NCBI GenBank assembly: GCA_038883475.1
Contig: JAVZMA010000009.1
Location: forward strand, 1 to 57,238
Reading direction: 5' to 3'
Length of the DNA: 57,238 bases
DNA from: JAVZLH01 sp038883475
GTDB taxonomy: Archaea; Thermoproteota; Bathyarchaeia; Bathyarchaeales; Bathycorpusculaceae
Numbering within the stretch: position 1 is the first letter of the stretch; each line of letters begins with the position of its first letter. The position numbers were made by a program, and so were the translations under genes. Under the pieces are notes generated by a model. That model was given only the letters and a program-made list of their open reading frames with translations. It had not been told where the DNA came from and ran no database searches. Shown piece by piece: positions 42,443 through 51,167 of the stretch.

Positions 42443-45400
42443 CTACGCTTTCTCCTTAAGTTTTAATTTTGGAGCTACACAAAGGCTCATTAGTTCTTGT
42501 AAGAGAAGCTTAAAAGCATAAGAGACTATTACGGGTGAGATTTTTGCTTTGTCCTCGCAGAGTCTACACACGTATTTTCTTTGTTTCATGTCGTAGTAGG
42601 CTATAAAACCGCAGTTTTCGCATATATAAAGCGTGTACTTGTCCGACTCCTCCAAAAGCCTGTCTCTTAGAAGCATTGCCGCTCCATGCCCAATAAGGCA
42701 GTCGCGTTCCATCTCGCCGAACCTAAGCCCGCCGCCCCTAGCTCTTCCTTCCGTGGGCTGTCTTGTCAACATTTGCACTTGTCCCCTTGCCCTAGCATGA
42801 ATCTTGTCCGCGACCATGTGATGCAGTTTCTGATAATAAACTACGCCGACAAAAACGTCTGCAACGAACTTTTCGCCAGTTACACCGCTATAGAAGACTT
42901 CGCTTCCAGTGTGGCTGAAGCCCAGTTTGACGAGGACTTTTCTGATTTCTTCTGGCTTTTCGTTTACAAAGGGCGTTCCATCAACTGGTTTTCCTCGTAG
43001 AGCAGCAGCTTTTCCAGCTATAGACTCTATGAACTGTCCTATCGTCATTCTGGACGGAATCGCGTGGGGATTGATTATTATGTCTGGAACGATGCCATCT
43101 TCCGTGAAGGGCATATCTTCCTGCGGGACAATTATTCCTATAACCCCTTTCTGACCGTGGCGGGAGGCAAACTTGTCGCCTAACTCTGGAATGCGCTGGT
43201 CTCTTACTCTAACCTTTACGAGTTTGCTTCCTTCCCCAGACTCTGTTATAAAAATTGCGTCAACAATTCCTGTTTCAGAGGGGCGCATGTCGACTGAAGT
43301 GTCCCGCATTGATGGACCCCTCACCTCAAACTCCTTATATTCCTCCAAGAATCTTGGCGGGCTGATTCTTCCAACTAAGACATCTCCGCCTGAAACCGCT
43401 GCTTCCAAGCTCACTATTCCGTCGGGTTCAAGAAGCCTATAATACTGTTCGCCTCTGTATCCCCGCGTTCCAGGCTCAGGCATAGTGAATTTGTCTTTTA
43501 ATCCGCCGAGGTATTGGCGGCATTCAGCCTCGTAAATTCTGTAGAAGGTTGAGCGCCCTAAACCTCTTTCTATGGAGGCTTTGTTGAAGATTAAAGCGTC
43601 TTCCATGTTGTAGCCTTCAAAGGAAAGCACCGCAACTATGCAGTTTTGTCCTGAAGGACGCAGTTTATACCCCATTATCTCCATTAATTTTGTTTCTACC
43701 AGCGGAACCTGTGGGTAATGCAAAATATGTGACCTTGAATCTACGCGTTGATGGAAGTTTGTTGCGTAAACGCCTAGGGCTTGTTTCGCCATCGCAGCTT
43801 GGTAAGAGTTGCGTGGTGACTGGTTGTGTTCTGGATAGGGAATTGTTGAGGCGCAGATTCCAAGAATAGTATAGGCTGCTATTTCCATGTGGGTGCGTTC
43901 AGGAGAAACTTCCTCTAGGGTCATGGCGATGTAAGCGTTTTCCTCTTCCTCAGCGTCTAAATATTCTATTATTCCGTTTTTGACGAGGTCTTCCCAAGAC
44001 CATTCTCCTGAGGCAACTTTTTCAATGTGTTCTGGCTGAAGTTTTGGAGCTCCATTCTCAATTATTATGAGAGGGCGTCTAACTCTTCCCTCATCACAGT
44101 TAACGTAAATTTCTCCCTTTTTATCCCGAGGCTTTGAAAAGTAAGCTATGTTCACCTCGTTTGAAATTTCACCTGTTCTCCGCCTTTCCCTGAACTCCTT
44201 TACAAGTTTCTCCGGCGAACTGCAATAGCCCACAATGTTTCCATCTATGAAAACTTTTGCCGCTGAAAGTTTCATTGTTTCATTTGCCTCGTTTACTGGG
44301 ACTACACCCATGCTGAAGAGAACTTGCTTTATTTTCTCCGGATTTACGCCAACAGAAATGCAGGCGGATAAGGCTAGGTTCTTCACTAAGCCGCAGTTGG
44401 AGCCTTCAGGCGTCTCGTTTGGGCATAGGCGCCCCCAGTGGGTTGGGTGCAGGTCTCTTGCCTCAAAGTTTGGTTGGCTTCGGCTTAAGGGTGATTGGAG
44501 TCTGCGTAGGTGGCTTAGGGTGGAGAGGTGGTTTGTCCTGTCCAGAAGCTGAGTTATACCAACCCTTCCCCTGCCCCAGTTTCCAGTTGCAAGAGCGTGC
44601 TGGAACCTTTCCGTTATTATTCCCGGGCGGACAGCCGCAGAAACTGTGATTATTGGACCTTTCACACCTATGCGTTCAAGTTGATATTTTATGTCTCTGA
44701 CGAGGTTTCTGAAGGCAACCCTGAATAAATCAGCGAGTAACGGCCCAGCAAGCCTCAATCGCTTGTTTTTGAAGTGGTCTTTGTCGTCTTGTTCTCTCCT
44801 TCCAAGTTTAAGCTCTATAACTCTGCAAGCCATTTCGCCTAGGAATATGGCTTTGTCTCTTCTGCTTTCGCTTGTCCGTCCTATGTGGGGCAGAAAGTTT
44901 TTGTCGATGGCTGCTTCGGCCTTTTGTATGCGGTATTCTTCGATTTGTCCGTGGGCTACACGGTTTCCGATGAATAATATGGCGTCTTGTGAAGTGTCAA
45001 CGCCCACTGCCTTCTCAAATGAAGCATCCAGCTCGCTTTGTATTTCCTTGTCAAGCGAGACGGCTTCAGCTATTTCCTTGTCTGATTCTAAGCCGAGGGC
45101 GCGCATCAAAATCACGAAGGGAATTTCTGTGGGTACGCCTGGCACCGAAACATAGAGTGCTCCGTCAGACTTCATTTTCAGTTCTATGCGCGCTCTAAAC
45201 CCAACAGTTGTTGAAAAGATTTTGGCTTGGTAGACTGGTGTTGCTCCTTTCTCGTCTATGTCAACTATTACGCGGTTGGGAGCAAGGTCTTCCATGGCTA
45301 CGATTACACGTTCTGAACCGTTAACTACGAAGTAGCCGCCTGGGTCGTCGGGGTCTTCTCCGCATGCTATTAATTCCTCTCTTGAAAGTTGCGACAAGAA

Positions 45401-45808
45401 GCAGAGTTTTGATTTCAGCATTACTGGAATGTTGCCTATGTAGACGAGTTCCGTGTCTTGTTCTCTGCCGTCTATTATGGGCGTCATTTCAAGGGCTATG
45501 GGTGCGGCGTAGGTTAGGTTTCGTAGCCTAGCCTCCATCGGGTAGATTTCATGTTTTGTGCCGTCCACCTCTGTTGTGTATGGTCCAGTTATCCTAGTTT
45601 GCGGGTCTATTATCCAAACTTGTCCAAGCTTGACTTTGTATGGGTTTTCTGGAACTTCTATTGGAATTTCTCCTACTTCATCTATTACTTCTTGTAAGCC
45701 ATGGTCTATGAACTCATTGTAAGAGTCTAGATGCTGACGCACCAGTCCCTTCTCTTTAAAGAACGCCTTCAACAAAGGGTAAACATTATCTCTTGAAATT
45801 TCAACCAA
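42443..45808 (-). CDS. rpoB: RNA polymerase subunit B
   Basis: A 1121-residue unsplit second-largest subunit. It contains the rifampicin-region-like GRGRVGITQLLDRTNHLSTL, DEYG-like hybrid-binding regions, RHGQKGVIGIIVPQEDMPFT, and the C-terminal zinc site (CENCGF, CRLCED). The start is a TTG at 45808 with a TTTAAATTT element about 30 bp upstream, so transcription starts very near the start codon. Only 1 bp separates it from rpoA. The usual upstream rpoH is absent. Confidence 0.97.
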   Translation of the reverse strand: MVEISRDNVYPLLKAFFKEKGLVRQHLDSYNEFIDHGLQEVIDEVGEIPIEVPENPYKVKLGQVWIIDPQTRITGPYTTEVDGTKHEIYPMEARLRNLTYAAPIALEMTPIIDGREQDTELVYIGNIPVMLKSKLCFLSQLSREELIACGEDPDDPGGYFVVNGSERVIVAMEDLAPNRVIVDIDEKGATPVYQAKIFSTTVGFRARIELKMKSDGALYVSVPGVPTEIPFVILMRALGLESDKEIAEAVSLDKEIQSELDASFEKAVGVDTSQDAILFIGNRVAHGQIEEYRIQKAEAAIDKNFLPHIGRTSESRRDKAIFLGEMACRVIELKLGRREQDDKDHFKNKRLRLAGPLLADLFRVAFRNLVRDIKYQLERIGVKGPIITVSAAVRPGIITERFQHALATGNWGRGRVGITQLLDRTNHLSTLSHLRRLQSPLSRSQPNFEARDLHPTHWGRLCPNETPEGSNCGLVKNLALSACISVGVNPEKIKQVLFSMGVVPVNEANETMKLSAAKVFIDGNIVGYCSSPEKLVKEFRERRRTGEISNEVNIAYFSKPRDKKGEIYVNCDEGRVRRPLIIIENGAPKLQPEHIEKVASGEWSWEDLVKNGIIEYLDAEEEENAYIAMTLEEVSPERTHMEIAAYTILGICASTIPYPEHNQSPRNSYQAAMAKQALGVYATNFHQRVDSRSHILHYPQVPLVETKLMEIMGYKLRPSGQNCIVAVLSFEGYNMEDALIFNKASIERGLGRSTFYRIYEAECRQYLGGLKDKFTMPEPGTRGYRGEQYYRLLEPDGIVSLEAAVSGGDVLVGRISPPRFLEEYKEFEVRGPSMRDTSVDMRPSETGIVDAIFITESGEGSKLVKVRVRDQRIPELGDKFASRHGQKGVIGIIVPQEDMPFTEDGIVPDIIINPHAIPSRMTIGQFIESIAGKAAALRGKPVDGTPFVNEKPEEIRKVLVKLGFSHTGSEVFYSGVTGEKFVADVFVGVVYYQKLHHMVADKIHARARGQVQMLTRQPTEGRARGGGLRFGEMERDCLIGHGAAMLLRDRLLEESDKYTLYICENCGFIAYYDMKQRKYVCRLCEDKAKISPVIVSYAFKLLLQELMSLCVAPKLKLKEKA

Positions 45809-46115
45809 ACCAAATCAGCCCCCGCATTCTCAAATTTAAACGTTTTTCGACGCATGTATGTGCGGGTTTACTCAAACTTTCAATTTCCTCCAGTTGTTGG
45901 ATCATCCAACCGAAAAAGTCTCCAATTTAGTGAAGCTAAGCCCTAAAAACAACACACCTCACTAATAAACTTTTTTGTGGACAACTCCGCTTTTTAGCCT
46001 ACTTGCAGAGAACACTAACCAACTATTGGACATTTTTCAATCCAATACCGACCCTACCCTCTAGGTTTCCCAGCTCGATAAGCTTAAATTATCATTATCC
46101 AAATTGAAACATTAA
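45809..46115. promoter_or_regulatory. Divergent region between rpoB and tRNA-Leu
   Basis: 307 bp with no gene. Minus-strand TTTAAATTT near 45834-45842 is the likely rpoB TATA box. TTAAATT near 46084-46090 is 26-32 bp before the tRNA and is its likely TATA box. A perfect 7-bp inverted repeat with 1-bp centre, GTTGGATCATCCAAC, occupies 45896-45910; its role is unknown. The place normally taken by rpoH in archaea is empty. Confidence 0.5.
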
Positions 46116-46235
46116 GCGGCGGTAGCCAAGCCAGGTCAAAGGCGGAGGACTCAAGATCGGCGCTGGAAGGCTATAAAGCCCCTATGAGCCATCCTCTCCC
46201 GTAGGGGTTCGCCGGTTCAAATCCGGCCCGCCGCA
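46116..46235 (+). tRNA. tRNA-Leu (CAA) with intron
   Basis: Acceptor stem GCGGCGG (46116-46122) pairs with CCGCCGC (46228-46234); discriminator A at 46235; no encoded CCA. D stem GCC/GGC, anticodon stem GAGGA (46145-46149) / TCCTC (46192-46196), anticodon CAA at 46152-46154, a long variable arm (46197-46210) typical of class II tRNAs, and T arm GCCGG-TTCAAAT-CCGGC. A 35-nt intron at 46156-46190 follows position 37. CTCA (46150-46153) pairs with TGAG (46185-46188), flanked by 3-nt bulges, which is the archaeal bulge-helix-bulge splice motif. Confidence 0.96.
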
Positions 46236-46318
46236 TCATTTACAAAGCATAAATAAGACGCCAACCTTTTAAGGCGGTTCCAATTCTTTTAGGGCATTCA
46301 TAAGAAGGAGTTTAAACT

Positions 46319-46789
46319 TTGGTTAATGCTAATCTTGTGGGCAGGTGCGGGTTATACTGCGGTGCTTGCGGCGTCTACAGGGCATATAAAGATGATGGTG
46401 AATTCTTGAAAGGCATTGCGGAAAGCTTCAAATGTTCGCCAGAAAAGATGAGATGTGAAGGCTGCATGGCTTTAACGCCGGAATGTTGGGGAACTGGCTG
46501 CAAAATTGTTCAATGCCTCGAAAGTAAAGGCTTAGAATTTTGTTATCAGTGCGGTGAGTATGAGAAGGATTCTTGTGATAAATTCGGGAAGTTGGCTCAA
46601 CGCTATGCAGAGATTGGCGTGGACGTAAGAGCAAACCTTGAAAGAATTAAAAAGGGTGAAACAGAAGAATGGTTGCGAGAAAGTGAGAAAAAATACAGAT
46701 GCCCTTCATGTGGAAAGCCCTTACCCGTGTATGGCACGAAAGGAAAGTGCTACCACTGCGGAGCAAGCATTCCAGAAAAGTTCATCTAA
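46319..46789 (+). CDS. DUF3795 cysteine-rich protein
   Basis: A 156-residue protein starting at a TTG with AAGGAG upstream. The CGLYCGACGVYRAY opening and CEGC, CWGTGCKIVQCLESKG, FCYQC blocks are the DUF3795 pattern, probably metal binding. A C-terminal zinc ribbon (CPSCGKPLPVYGTKGKCYHC) is added. Role unknown. 11 bp upstream of the next gene. Confidence 0.82.
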   Translation: MVNANLVGRCGLYCGACGVYRAYKDDGEFLKGIAESFKCSPEKMRCEGCMALTPECWGTGCKIVQCLESKGLEFCYQCGEYEKDSCDKFGKLAQRYAEIGVDVRANLERIKKGETEEWLRESEKKYRCPSCGKPLPVYGTKGKCYHCGASIPEKFI

Positions 46790-46800
46790 AGGATTAAAGA

Positions 46801-47751
46801 TTGAAGAAACCTAAACTCTCACCTTCGCTTGTTCTTTTTGTTTTGGCTCCTGCAATAGGTGAGCTTCTTTCTGGCTCCTCGCCGCCATTGGAGTTTTTTA
46901 ACCCAATTGCTTTCTTCCTGCTTGCTTCTTTGTATGGTAGCGGCGCAATTTTGATGCGTGAACTCAAAGTTCGATGGAAAAAAGACTTTAGGGCTTTGCT
47001 TCTGCTTGGAGCCGCATATGGGATACTTGAGGAGGGGTTAATGGTGAAAAGCTTTTTTGATCCAGAATGGGTGGATTTGGGGGTTTTGGGAGTTTATGGC
47101 AGATGGATGGAGGTTAATTGGGTTTGGACTGAGATGCTTGTTATTTATCATGCTGTTTTCAGCATAACAATTCCTGTTGTGCTTGTTGAACTGGCTTATC
47201 CGGAGAGGAAAGGCGACAGCTGGATAGGCAAGCGCACATTCGCGGGTCTTGTGGCTTTGTTGGCGTTTGTGACAGCCTTAGGATATTTCTTTTTAACGCC
47301 TTACATTCCACCATTAACGCATTATCTTATAGCCATGTTTGCAATGTTTCTATTCATTTACATAGCCTACAAGATTCCGTCAGAAAGCCAGAATGCAAAA
47401 GAAAAGAAGGCCGATAAACCAAAACTTTTCTGGACTGCTGGTTTGGTGAGCACCACCGTCTTTTTCCTGCTGTTTTGGGCTGGTCCCAACTTCATAAACA
47501 CTCCAATTGTCCTAATGCTTTTTGGAGTAGCGTTTGTTTTTGGCATGCTAAAGTTGTTGGGTGGTTTTGATTGGGAAAACCCAGAATCCGCTACTAGCAG
47601 ATTGGCGATAGTTGCTGGCGCTCTTTCTTTTCTGATATTTTTGGCGTTTTTGCATGAACTAAACGGAGTTTTTGGGATGTCGCTTGTTGGCTTAACAGCA
47701 ATAATTGGGCTTCTGCTTTTGAAGCGAAAAATGATGGGGCGGTGTAGGTAA
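46801..47751 (+). CDS. Polytopic membrane protein
   Basis: A 316-residue protein with about nine hydrophobic segments and a Lys-rich loop near 200. A GAAYGILEEGLMVKSFF segment with paired glutamates, plus a later YHAVFSI histidine, recalls the CPBP/Abi intramembrane protease pattern, but the match is incomplete. TTG start 11 bp after the DUF3795 gene. Function unknown. Confidence 0.7.
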   Translation: MKKPKLSPSLVLFVLAPAIGELLSGSSPPLEFFNPIAFFLLASLYGSGAILMRELKVRWKKDFRALLLLGAAYGILEEGLMVKSFFDPEWVDLGVLGVYGRWMEVNWVWTEMLVIYHAVFSITIPVVLVELAYPERKGDSWIGKRTFAGLVALLAFVTALGYFFLTPYIPPLTHYLIAMFAMFLFIYIAYKIPSESQNAKEKKADKPKLFWTAGLVSTTVFFLLFWAGPNFINTPIVLMLFGVAFVFGMLKLLGGFDWENPESATSRLAIVAGALSFLIFLAFLHELNGVFGMSLVGLTAIIGLLLLKRKMMGRCR

Positions 47752-47818
47752 AAGATATATCTTGCGGTTTAATTAGAAAACTCTTCACTAAGCCCTAAAA
47801 GATGGTAACAAGGCGAAC

Positions 47819-48745
47819 TTGGTGGAGTTAGCTGAAAAAATACTTAAACTGAAGAAAGAGAAGAAAGCCATAATTCTAGCCCATAACTATCAGAGACCAG
47901 AAATCCAAGATGTGGCGGACTATGTTGGCGACAGCATAGAGCTCAGCAAAAAAGCCATGGAAGAAAAAGAAGCGGAAATCATAGTTTTCGCCGCTGTGGA
48001 TTTTATGGCTGAATCGGCTGCCATTTTAAACCCTAAAAAGAAGGTTTTGCTGCCTTCTCTTGGCGCGCGTTGTCCCATGGCGCAGATGCTTACCGTTGAT
48101 GAGATTAAGAGGTGTAAGGTGCTTTATCCAAACGTGCCACTGGTTTTATACGTGAACACTTTGGCTGTGGCGAAAGCCTACTGTGACGTATGCTGCACTT
48201 CCGCAAACGCCGTTGAAGTCATAGAATCCATAAATGCTGAAACCGTGCTTTTTGGACCAGACCACAACTTGGCTGAATACGTTCAAGAAAAAACTGGAAA
48301 AACCATTATCCCTGTTCCTGAGCGTGGGTTCTGTCCAACGCATCTGTTGTTTCAGCCTGAAGAGGTTCATGTGCTTAGGATGCAGTATCCAGATGCTGTG
48401 GTTATGGTTCACCCAGAATGTTCGGCTGAAATGCGGAAGGTTGGAGATTTTGTTGGAAGCACCTCGCAAATGTGCAAGTATGCGAAAGAAAGCAGCGCTA
48501 AAACCTTTATAGTCGCCACGGAAGAAGGGCTTTTGCATCGTCTGCGCAAGGAGAACCCTCAGAAGAGGTTTGTTTTGGCTTATGAGGGGGCTATTTGCCC
48601 AAACATGAAGCTGAATACTTTGGATAGGCTTTACATGGCTTTGAAGGAAGAGAGGCATTTAGTGACTGTTCCAGAGCCCATAGCAAGTAAGGCAAAAAGG
48701 GCTTTGGAGAGAATGTTTGAGCTGAAGTTGGTGGCTAAGCGTTAG
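47819..48745 (+). CDS. nadA: Quinolinate synthase A
   Basis: A 308-residue NadA, condensing iminoaspartate with dihydroxyacetone phosphate in NAD synthesis. It shows AHNYQRPEIQDVADYVGDS at the active site and three cluster cysteines (in DVCCTSANAVE, VHPECSAE and YEGAICPNM). GATATATCT near 47754 is a likely TATA box. Start is TTG at 47819 or GTG at 47822. The 3' end overlaps the convergent nikR by 4 nt. nadB and nadC are not in the window. Confidence 0.94.
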   Translation: MVELAEKILKLKKEKKAIILAHNYQRPEIQDVADYVGDSIELSKKAMEEKEAEIIVFAAVDFMAESAAILNPKKKVLLPSLGARCPMAQMLTVDEIKRCKVLYPNVPLVLYVNTLAVAKAYCDVCCTSANAVEVIESINAETVLFGPDHNLAEYVQEKTGKTIIPVPERGFCPTHLLFQPEEVHVLRMQYPDAVVMVHPECSAEMRKVGDFVGSTSQMCKYAKESSAKTFIVATEEGLLHRLRKENPQKRFVLAYEGAICPNMKLNTLDRLYMALKEERHLVTVPEPIASKAKRALERMFELKLVAKR

Positions 48746-49149
48746 ACTGAGACAATCATTGTTTTTAGGATTTTCACGCCTCTTTTTGCTGATAGCTCGT
48801 CGCTTAGTTTCCTAACCTTTGAGGCTTCGCCTTTGACTGCTATTGCCTCTAGGCAGTCTCTTTCGCCTAGGTGAATGTGCATGGTTGAAAAGATTATGTC
48901 GGCGTAATCGTGCTGAACATCAGTGAGCGCTTCTTCCAGCCCTCTAACTTCATGGTCGTAGAGCATCATTAAAACTCCAGCTTGGGTTCCCTTCTCTTCT
49001 TGAAGCCACTTTCGTTCAGAAACAAAAAGCCTAACGGCGTCTTGGACTGCTTTTGAACGGTTTTCGTAGCCCATTTTATGTATTATTTCGTCGAATTCTT
49101 TTAGGAGGTCTGGAGGGAATGTTACTCCAACGCGGACTATTTTTGTCAT
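48742..49149 (-). CDS. nikR: Nickel-responsive regulator NikR
   Basis: A 135-residue protein with an N-terminal RHH domain (VRVGVTFPPDLLKEFDEIIH) and a C-terminal ACT-like metal domain. The four nickel ligands of E. coli NikR (His76, His87, His89, Cys95) are all matched by spacing: a His in DVQHDY, then HIHLGERDC. Divergent from nikMN, with 91 bp between the starts that hold an operator-like palindrome. Confidence 0.93.
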   Translation of the reverse strand: MTKIVRVGVTFPPDLLKEFDEIIHKMGYENRSKAVQDAVRLFVSERKWLQEEKGTQAGVLMMLYDHEVRGLEEALTDVQHDYADIIFSTMHIHLGERDCLEAIAVKGEASKVRKLSDELSAKRGVKILKTMIVSV

Positions 49150-49202
49150 GCGTTTTCCCGTTGTTTTGTTGGTTGGTTAACCATAAAGCTTTTATGCATG
49201 CG

Positions 49203-49230
49203 GTAACACAAAAATCTTAAAAAGTGTTAC
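49203..49230. promoter_or_regulatory. NikR operator-like 28-bp palindrome
   Basis: GTAACAC (49203-49209) and GTGTTAC (49224-49230) are perfect inverted arms with 14 bp between. Total length of 28 bp equals the E. coli NikR operator layout (6-16-6). It lies 10 bp before the nikM ATG and 53 bp from the nikR start; TTTTATG near 49190 is a possible TATA box placing transcription start inside the palindrome. Confidence 0.7.
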
Positions 49231-49240
49231 TGGTGATGTG

Positions 49241-49915
49241 ATGCACATCTCAGACGGTCTCCTAAGCCCACTAATCTGCGCCTTAATGTACGCCGTATCC
49301 GCCACCTTCCTAATTTGGGCTTGGAAAAAGGCAAAAGCTACATATTCACGCTCTCTCACGCCAATTCTTGCGGTTTCAAGCGCCTTCGTCTTCGCCGCCC
49401 AAATGATAAACTTTCCAATTCCATATGGAACAAGTGGGCATTTGGTTGGCGGAACATTTCTCGCAGTTGTTTTGGGACCCTACGCTGCAATTTTAAGCAT
49501 GACAATTGTTTTGATGATACAAGCGCTTTTCTTCGCTGACGGCGGCATCTTCGCTTTCGGAGCAAACGTCTTCAACATGGCAGTAATAGGCGGATTAAGC
49601 TATTTCTTAATAAAAACATTAACAAAAAACTTCACGAAGAAAGGTTGGCTTCTCCCAAGCGTTTTCGCGGCTTCGTGGCTCTCCGTAGTTTTGGGAGCGC
49701 TCTCCTGCGCATTGCAGATAGGCTTTTCTCCAGCCTTTTCAGAAGTTGGAGGCATACTAGCCACCGTGCCAGCAATGCTGTTTTGGCATGTGATTATCGG
49801 CGTAGGCGAAGCCGCAATAACCACGACTGTTGTGTCTCAGCTTGGCAGAATACAACCCACAGTCCTTAACGGTTTAGCACGTTTTGGGAGGGTGCAAAAT
49901 GAGAGGATACCTTAA
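49241..49915 (+). CDS. nikM: Nickel ECF transporter substrate-binding subunit
   Basis: A 224-residue CbiM/NikM membrane protein. I use the ATG at 49241 (preceding GTG in frame at 49238) because the protein must begin MHISDGLLSP: the amino terminus and His2 bind the metal. Further FPIPYGTSGHLVGG and ADGGIFAFGANVFNMA are family blocks. Nickel rather than cobalt is inferred from the nikR neighbour. ECF ATPase and T subunits are not seen downstream. Confidence 0.93.
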   Translation: MHISDGLLSPLICALMYAVSATFLIWAWKKAKATYSRSLTPILAVSSAFVFAAQMINFPIPYGTSGHLVGGTFLAVVLGPYAAILSMTIVLMIQALFFADGGIFAFGANVFNMAVIGGLSYFLIKTLTKNFTKKGWLLPSVFAASWLSVVLGALSCALQIGFSPAFSEVGGILATVPAMLFWHVIIGVGEAAITTTVVSQLGRIQPTVLNGLARFGRVQNERIP

Positions 49916-50186
49916 GCCCCTAATCTTAATTCTGGTCTTTCTCGCAATACTGATACCTTTCGCTTCGGAAAACCCAGACGGCTTAGAAAGGGTTGTTGAA
50001 ACGTTAGGGGTGAAAGAGCACGAACCTCTTTGGAGCGGTTTAATGCCAGACTACACTCTGCCAGCCATTGAAAACAGTTACATTTCAACATTGTTGGCTG
50101 GTGTTTTCGGAACACTTTTGGTTCTAGGCTTATCCTACACCGTGGGAATGGCAATAGCTAAAAAAGAGGCTAAGCAACATGAATGA
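49899..50186 (+). CDS. nikN: NikN/PDGLE small transporter subunit
   Basis: A 95-residue protein with two membrane helices and an outside loop. The ENPDGLERV motif gives the PDGLE domain its name. ATG at 49899 with GGGAGGGTG upstream, inside the end of nikM. Works with NikM in metal capture by ECF transporters. Its 3' end overlaps the next gene by 8 nt. Confidence 0.9.
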   Translation: MRGYLKPLILILVFLAILIPFASENPDGLERVVETLGVKEHEPLWSGLMPDYTLPAIENSYISTLLAGVFGTLLVLGLSYTVGMAIAKKEAKQHE

Positions 50187-50721
50187 AAAAACACATTTTA
50201 CAACAGTTGACATCGCCTTAACGGGAGTTTTCAGCGCTTTATGGGCAACCCTTAACATGACAATAGGAAGATTAGGGTTCACTTGGTTTAATCTCCCAAT
50301 ATTTTGCGACTTCGCTGTTTTCTTCACGCTTCTATTAACCGTGTGGATAGTTGGCAAGTTTGGAGCAGCGTCAATCGTCGGCGTCATAGGTGCAATGATA
50401 TACATGCTTATTCTGCCTTCAACCCACATTATCGGCTTTACAATTTCGTCAGTGCTTTTTGATGTACTGATGTTGGCGAGCGGTCATCGAATCAACTTGA
50501 AAATACGTGACATGACCATAGCCGCGGTGGCAACTGCGATATCTGCCTACTTTGCAGGGGTGGTCATAGGCACAATATTTATGGGCAGATCAATGGAGTG
50601 GGCGCTAACCTTTTGGGGAGGGTGGCACCTAATAGGCGGCATAATTGGCGTAGTAATAACGCTTCCCGTTATAGGCGTTTTAGAGAAAGCGAACGTGAGG
50701 AGAATTAAAGGTGTCCAGTGA
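50179..50721 (+). CDS. ECF-type S-component-like membrane protein
   Basis: A 180-residue protein with about six membrane helices (DIALTGVFSALWATLNMTIG, FGAASIVGVIGAMIYMLI). Shape and sequence resemble substrate-binding (S) components of ECF transporters. Its overlap with nikN ties it to metal or metal-cofactor uptake. It might carry a different substrate using shared ECF energising subunits. Confidence 0.7.
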   Translation: MNEKTHFTTVDIALTGVFSALWATLNMTIGRLGFTWFNLPIFCDFAVFFTLLLTVWIVGKFGAASIVGVIGAMIYMLILPSTHIIGFTISSVLFDVLMLASGHRINLKIRDMTIAAVATAISAYFAGVVIGTIFMGRSMEWALTFWGGWHLIGGIIGVVITLPVIGVLEKANVRRIKGVQ

Positions 50722-51136
50722 AAAAGACAGACTGAAGTCTCTGATAGAAGACGCCGAAAAACTTCATGGGCATTTGGGTCCCTTCCTCGTTATTGGGGTT
50801 AGGATGGGAATAATCGCCCAAAAAACTTTGAACGAGAAAATGCATGCAACTGTGAAAGTGCCGCTTTCAACTCCCTTTTCATGCATTATTGACGGAGTGC
50901 AAGCTACGACAAAATGCACTGTGGGCAATCAGAAGCTGAAGGTTGAAGATGCTAAAGGGGAGATAATTGCGTATTTTAAAGCTCCGAACCCGAGCAAAAC
51001 TTTGAAAATAACCGTCAACCAAAAAATTGTCGATGAGCTGTTGAGAAGGCTTTCGGAAGGTGCTTCCGGCGAGGTACTGGCATGGGAAATTGCGCGTAAA
51101 CCAGAACATGAGCTTTTCAAGATAGAGACGCAATAA
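50711..51136 (+). CDS. FmdE-family protein
   Basis: A 141-residue protein with the FmdE core KLHGHLGPFLVIGVRMG, then STPFSCIIDGVQATTKCTVG. FmdE was first seen with formylmethanofuran dehydrogenase, but stand-alone FmdE proteins occur widely near metal transporters. It lacks an added zinc finger. GTG start overlapping the previous gene by 11 nt. Possible metal-handling role in the nik operon. Confidence 0.85.
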   Translation: MSSEKDRLKSLIEDAEKLHGHLGPFLVIGVRMGIIAQKTLNEKMHATVKVPLSTPFSCIIDGVQATTKCTVGNQKLKVEDAKGEIIAYFKAPNPSKTLKITVNQKIVDELLRRLSEGASGEVLAWEIARKPEHELFKIETQ

Positions 51137-51167
51137 ATATCTTTTAAGACGCTGCTTTAATGGTTTG

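Noticed and set aside
38620..45808. Possible inteins in rpoA or rpoB
   Set aside because: Chain lengths equal the sum of normal subunits and conserved motifs run without large insertions.
45896..45910. Short palindrome GTTGGATCATCCAAC as an operator
   Set aside because: Lies well upstream of both promoters and is single; too little to call a site.
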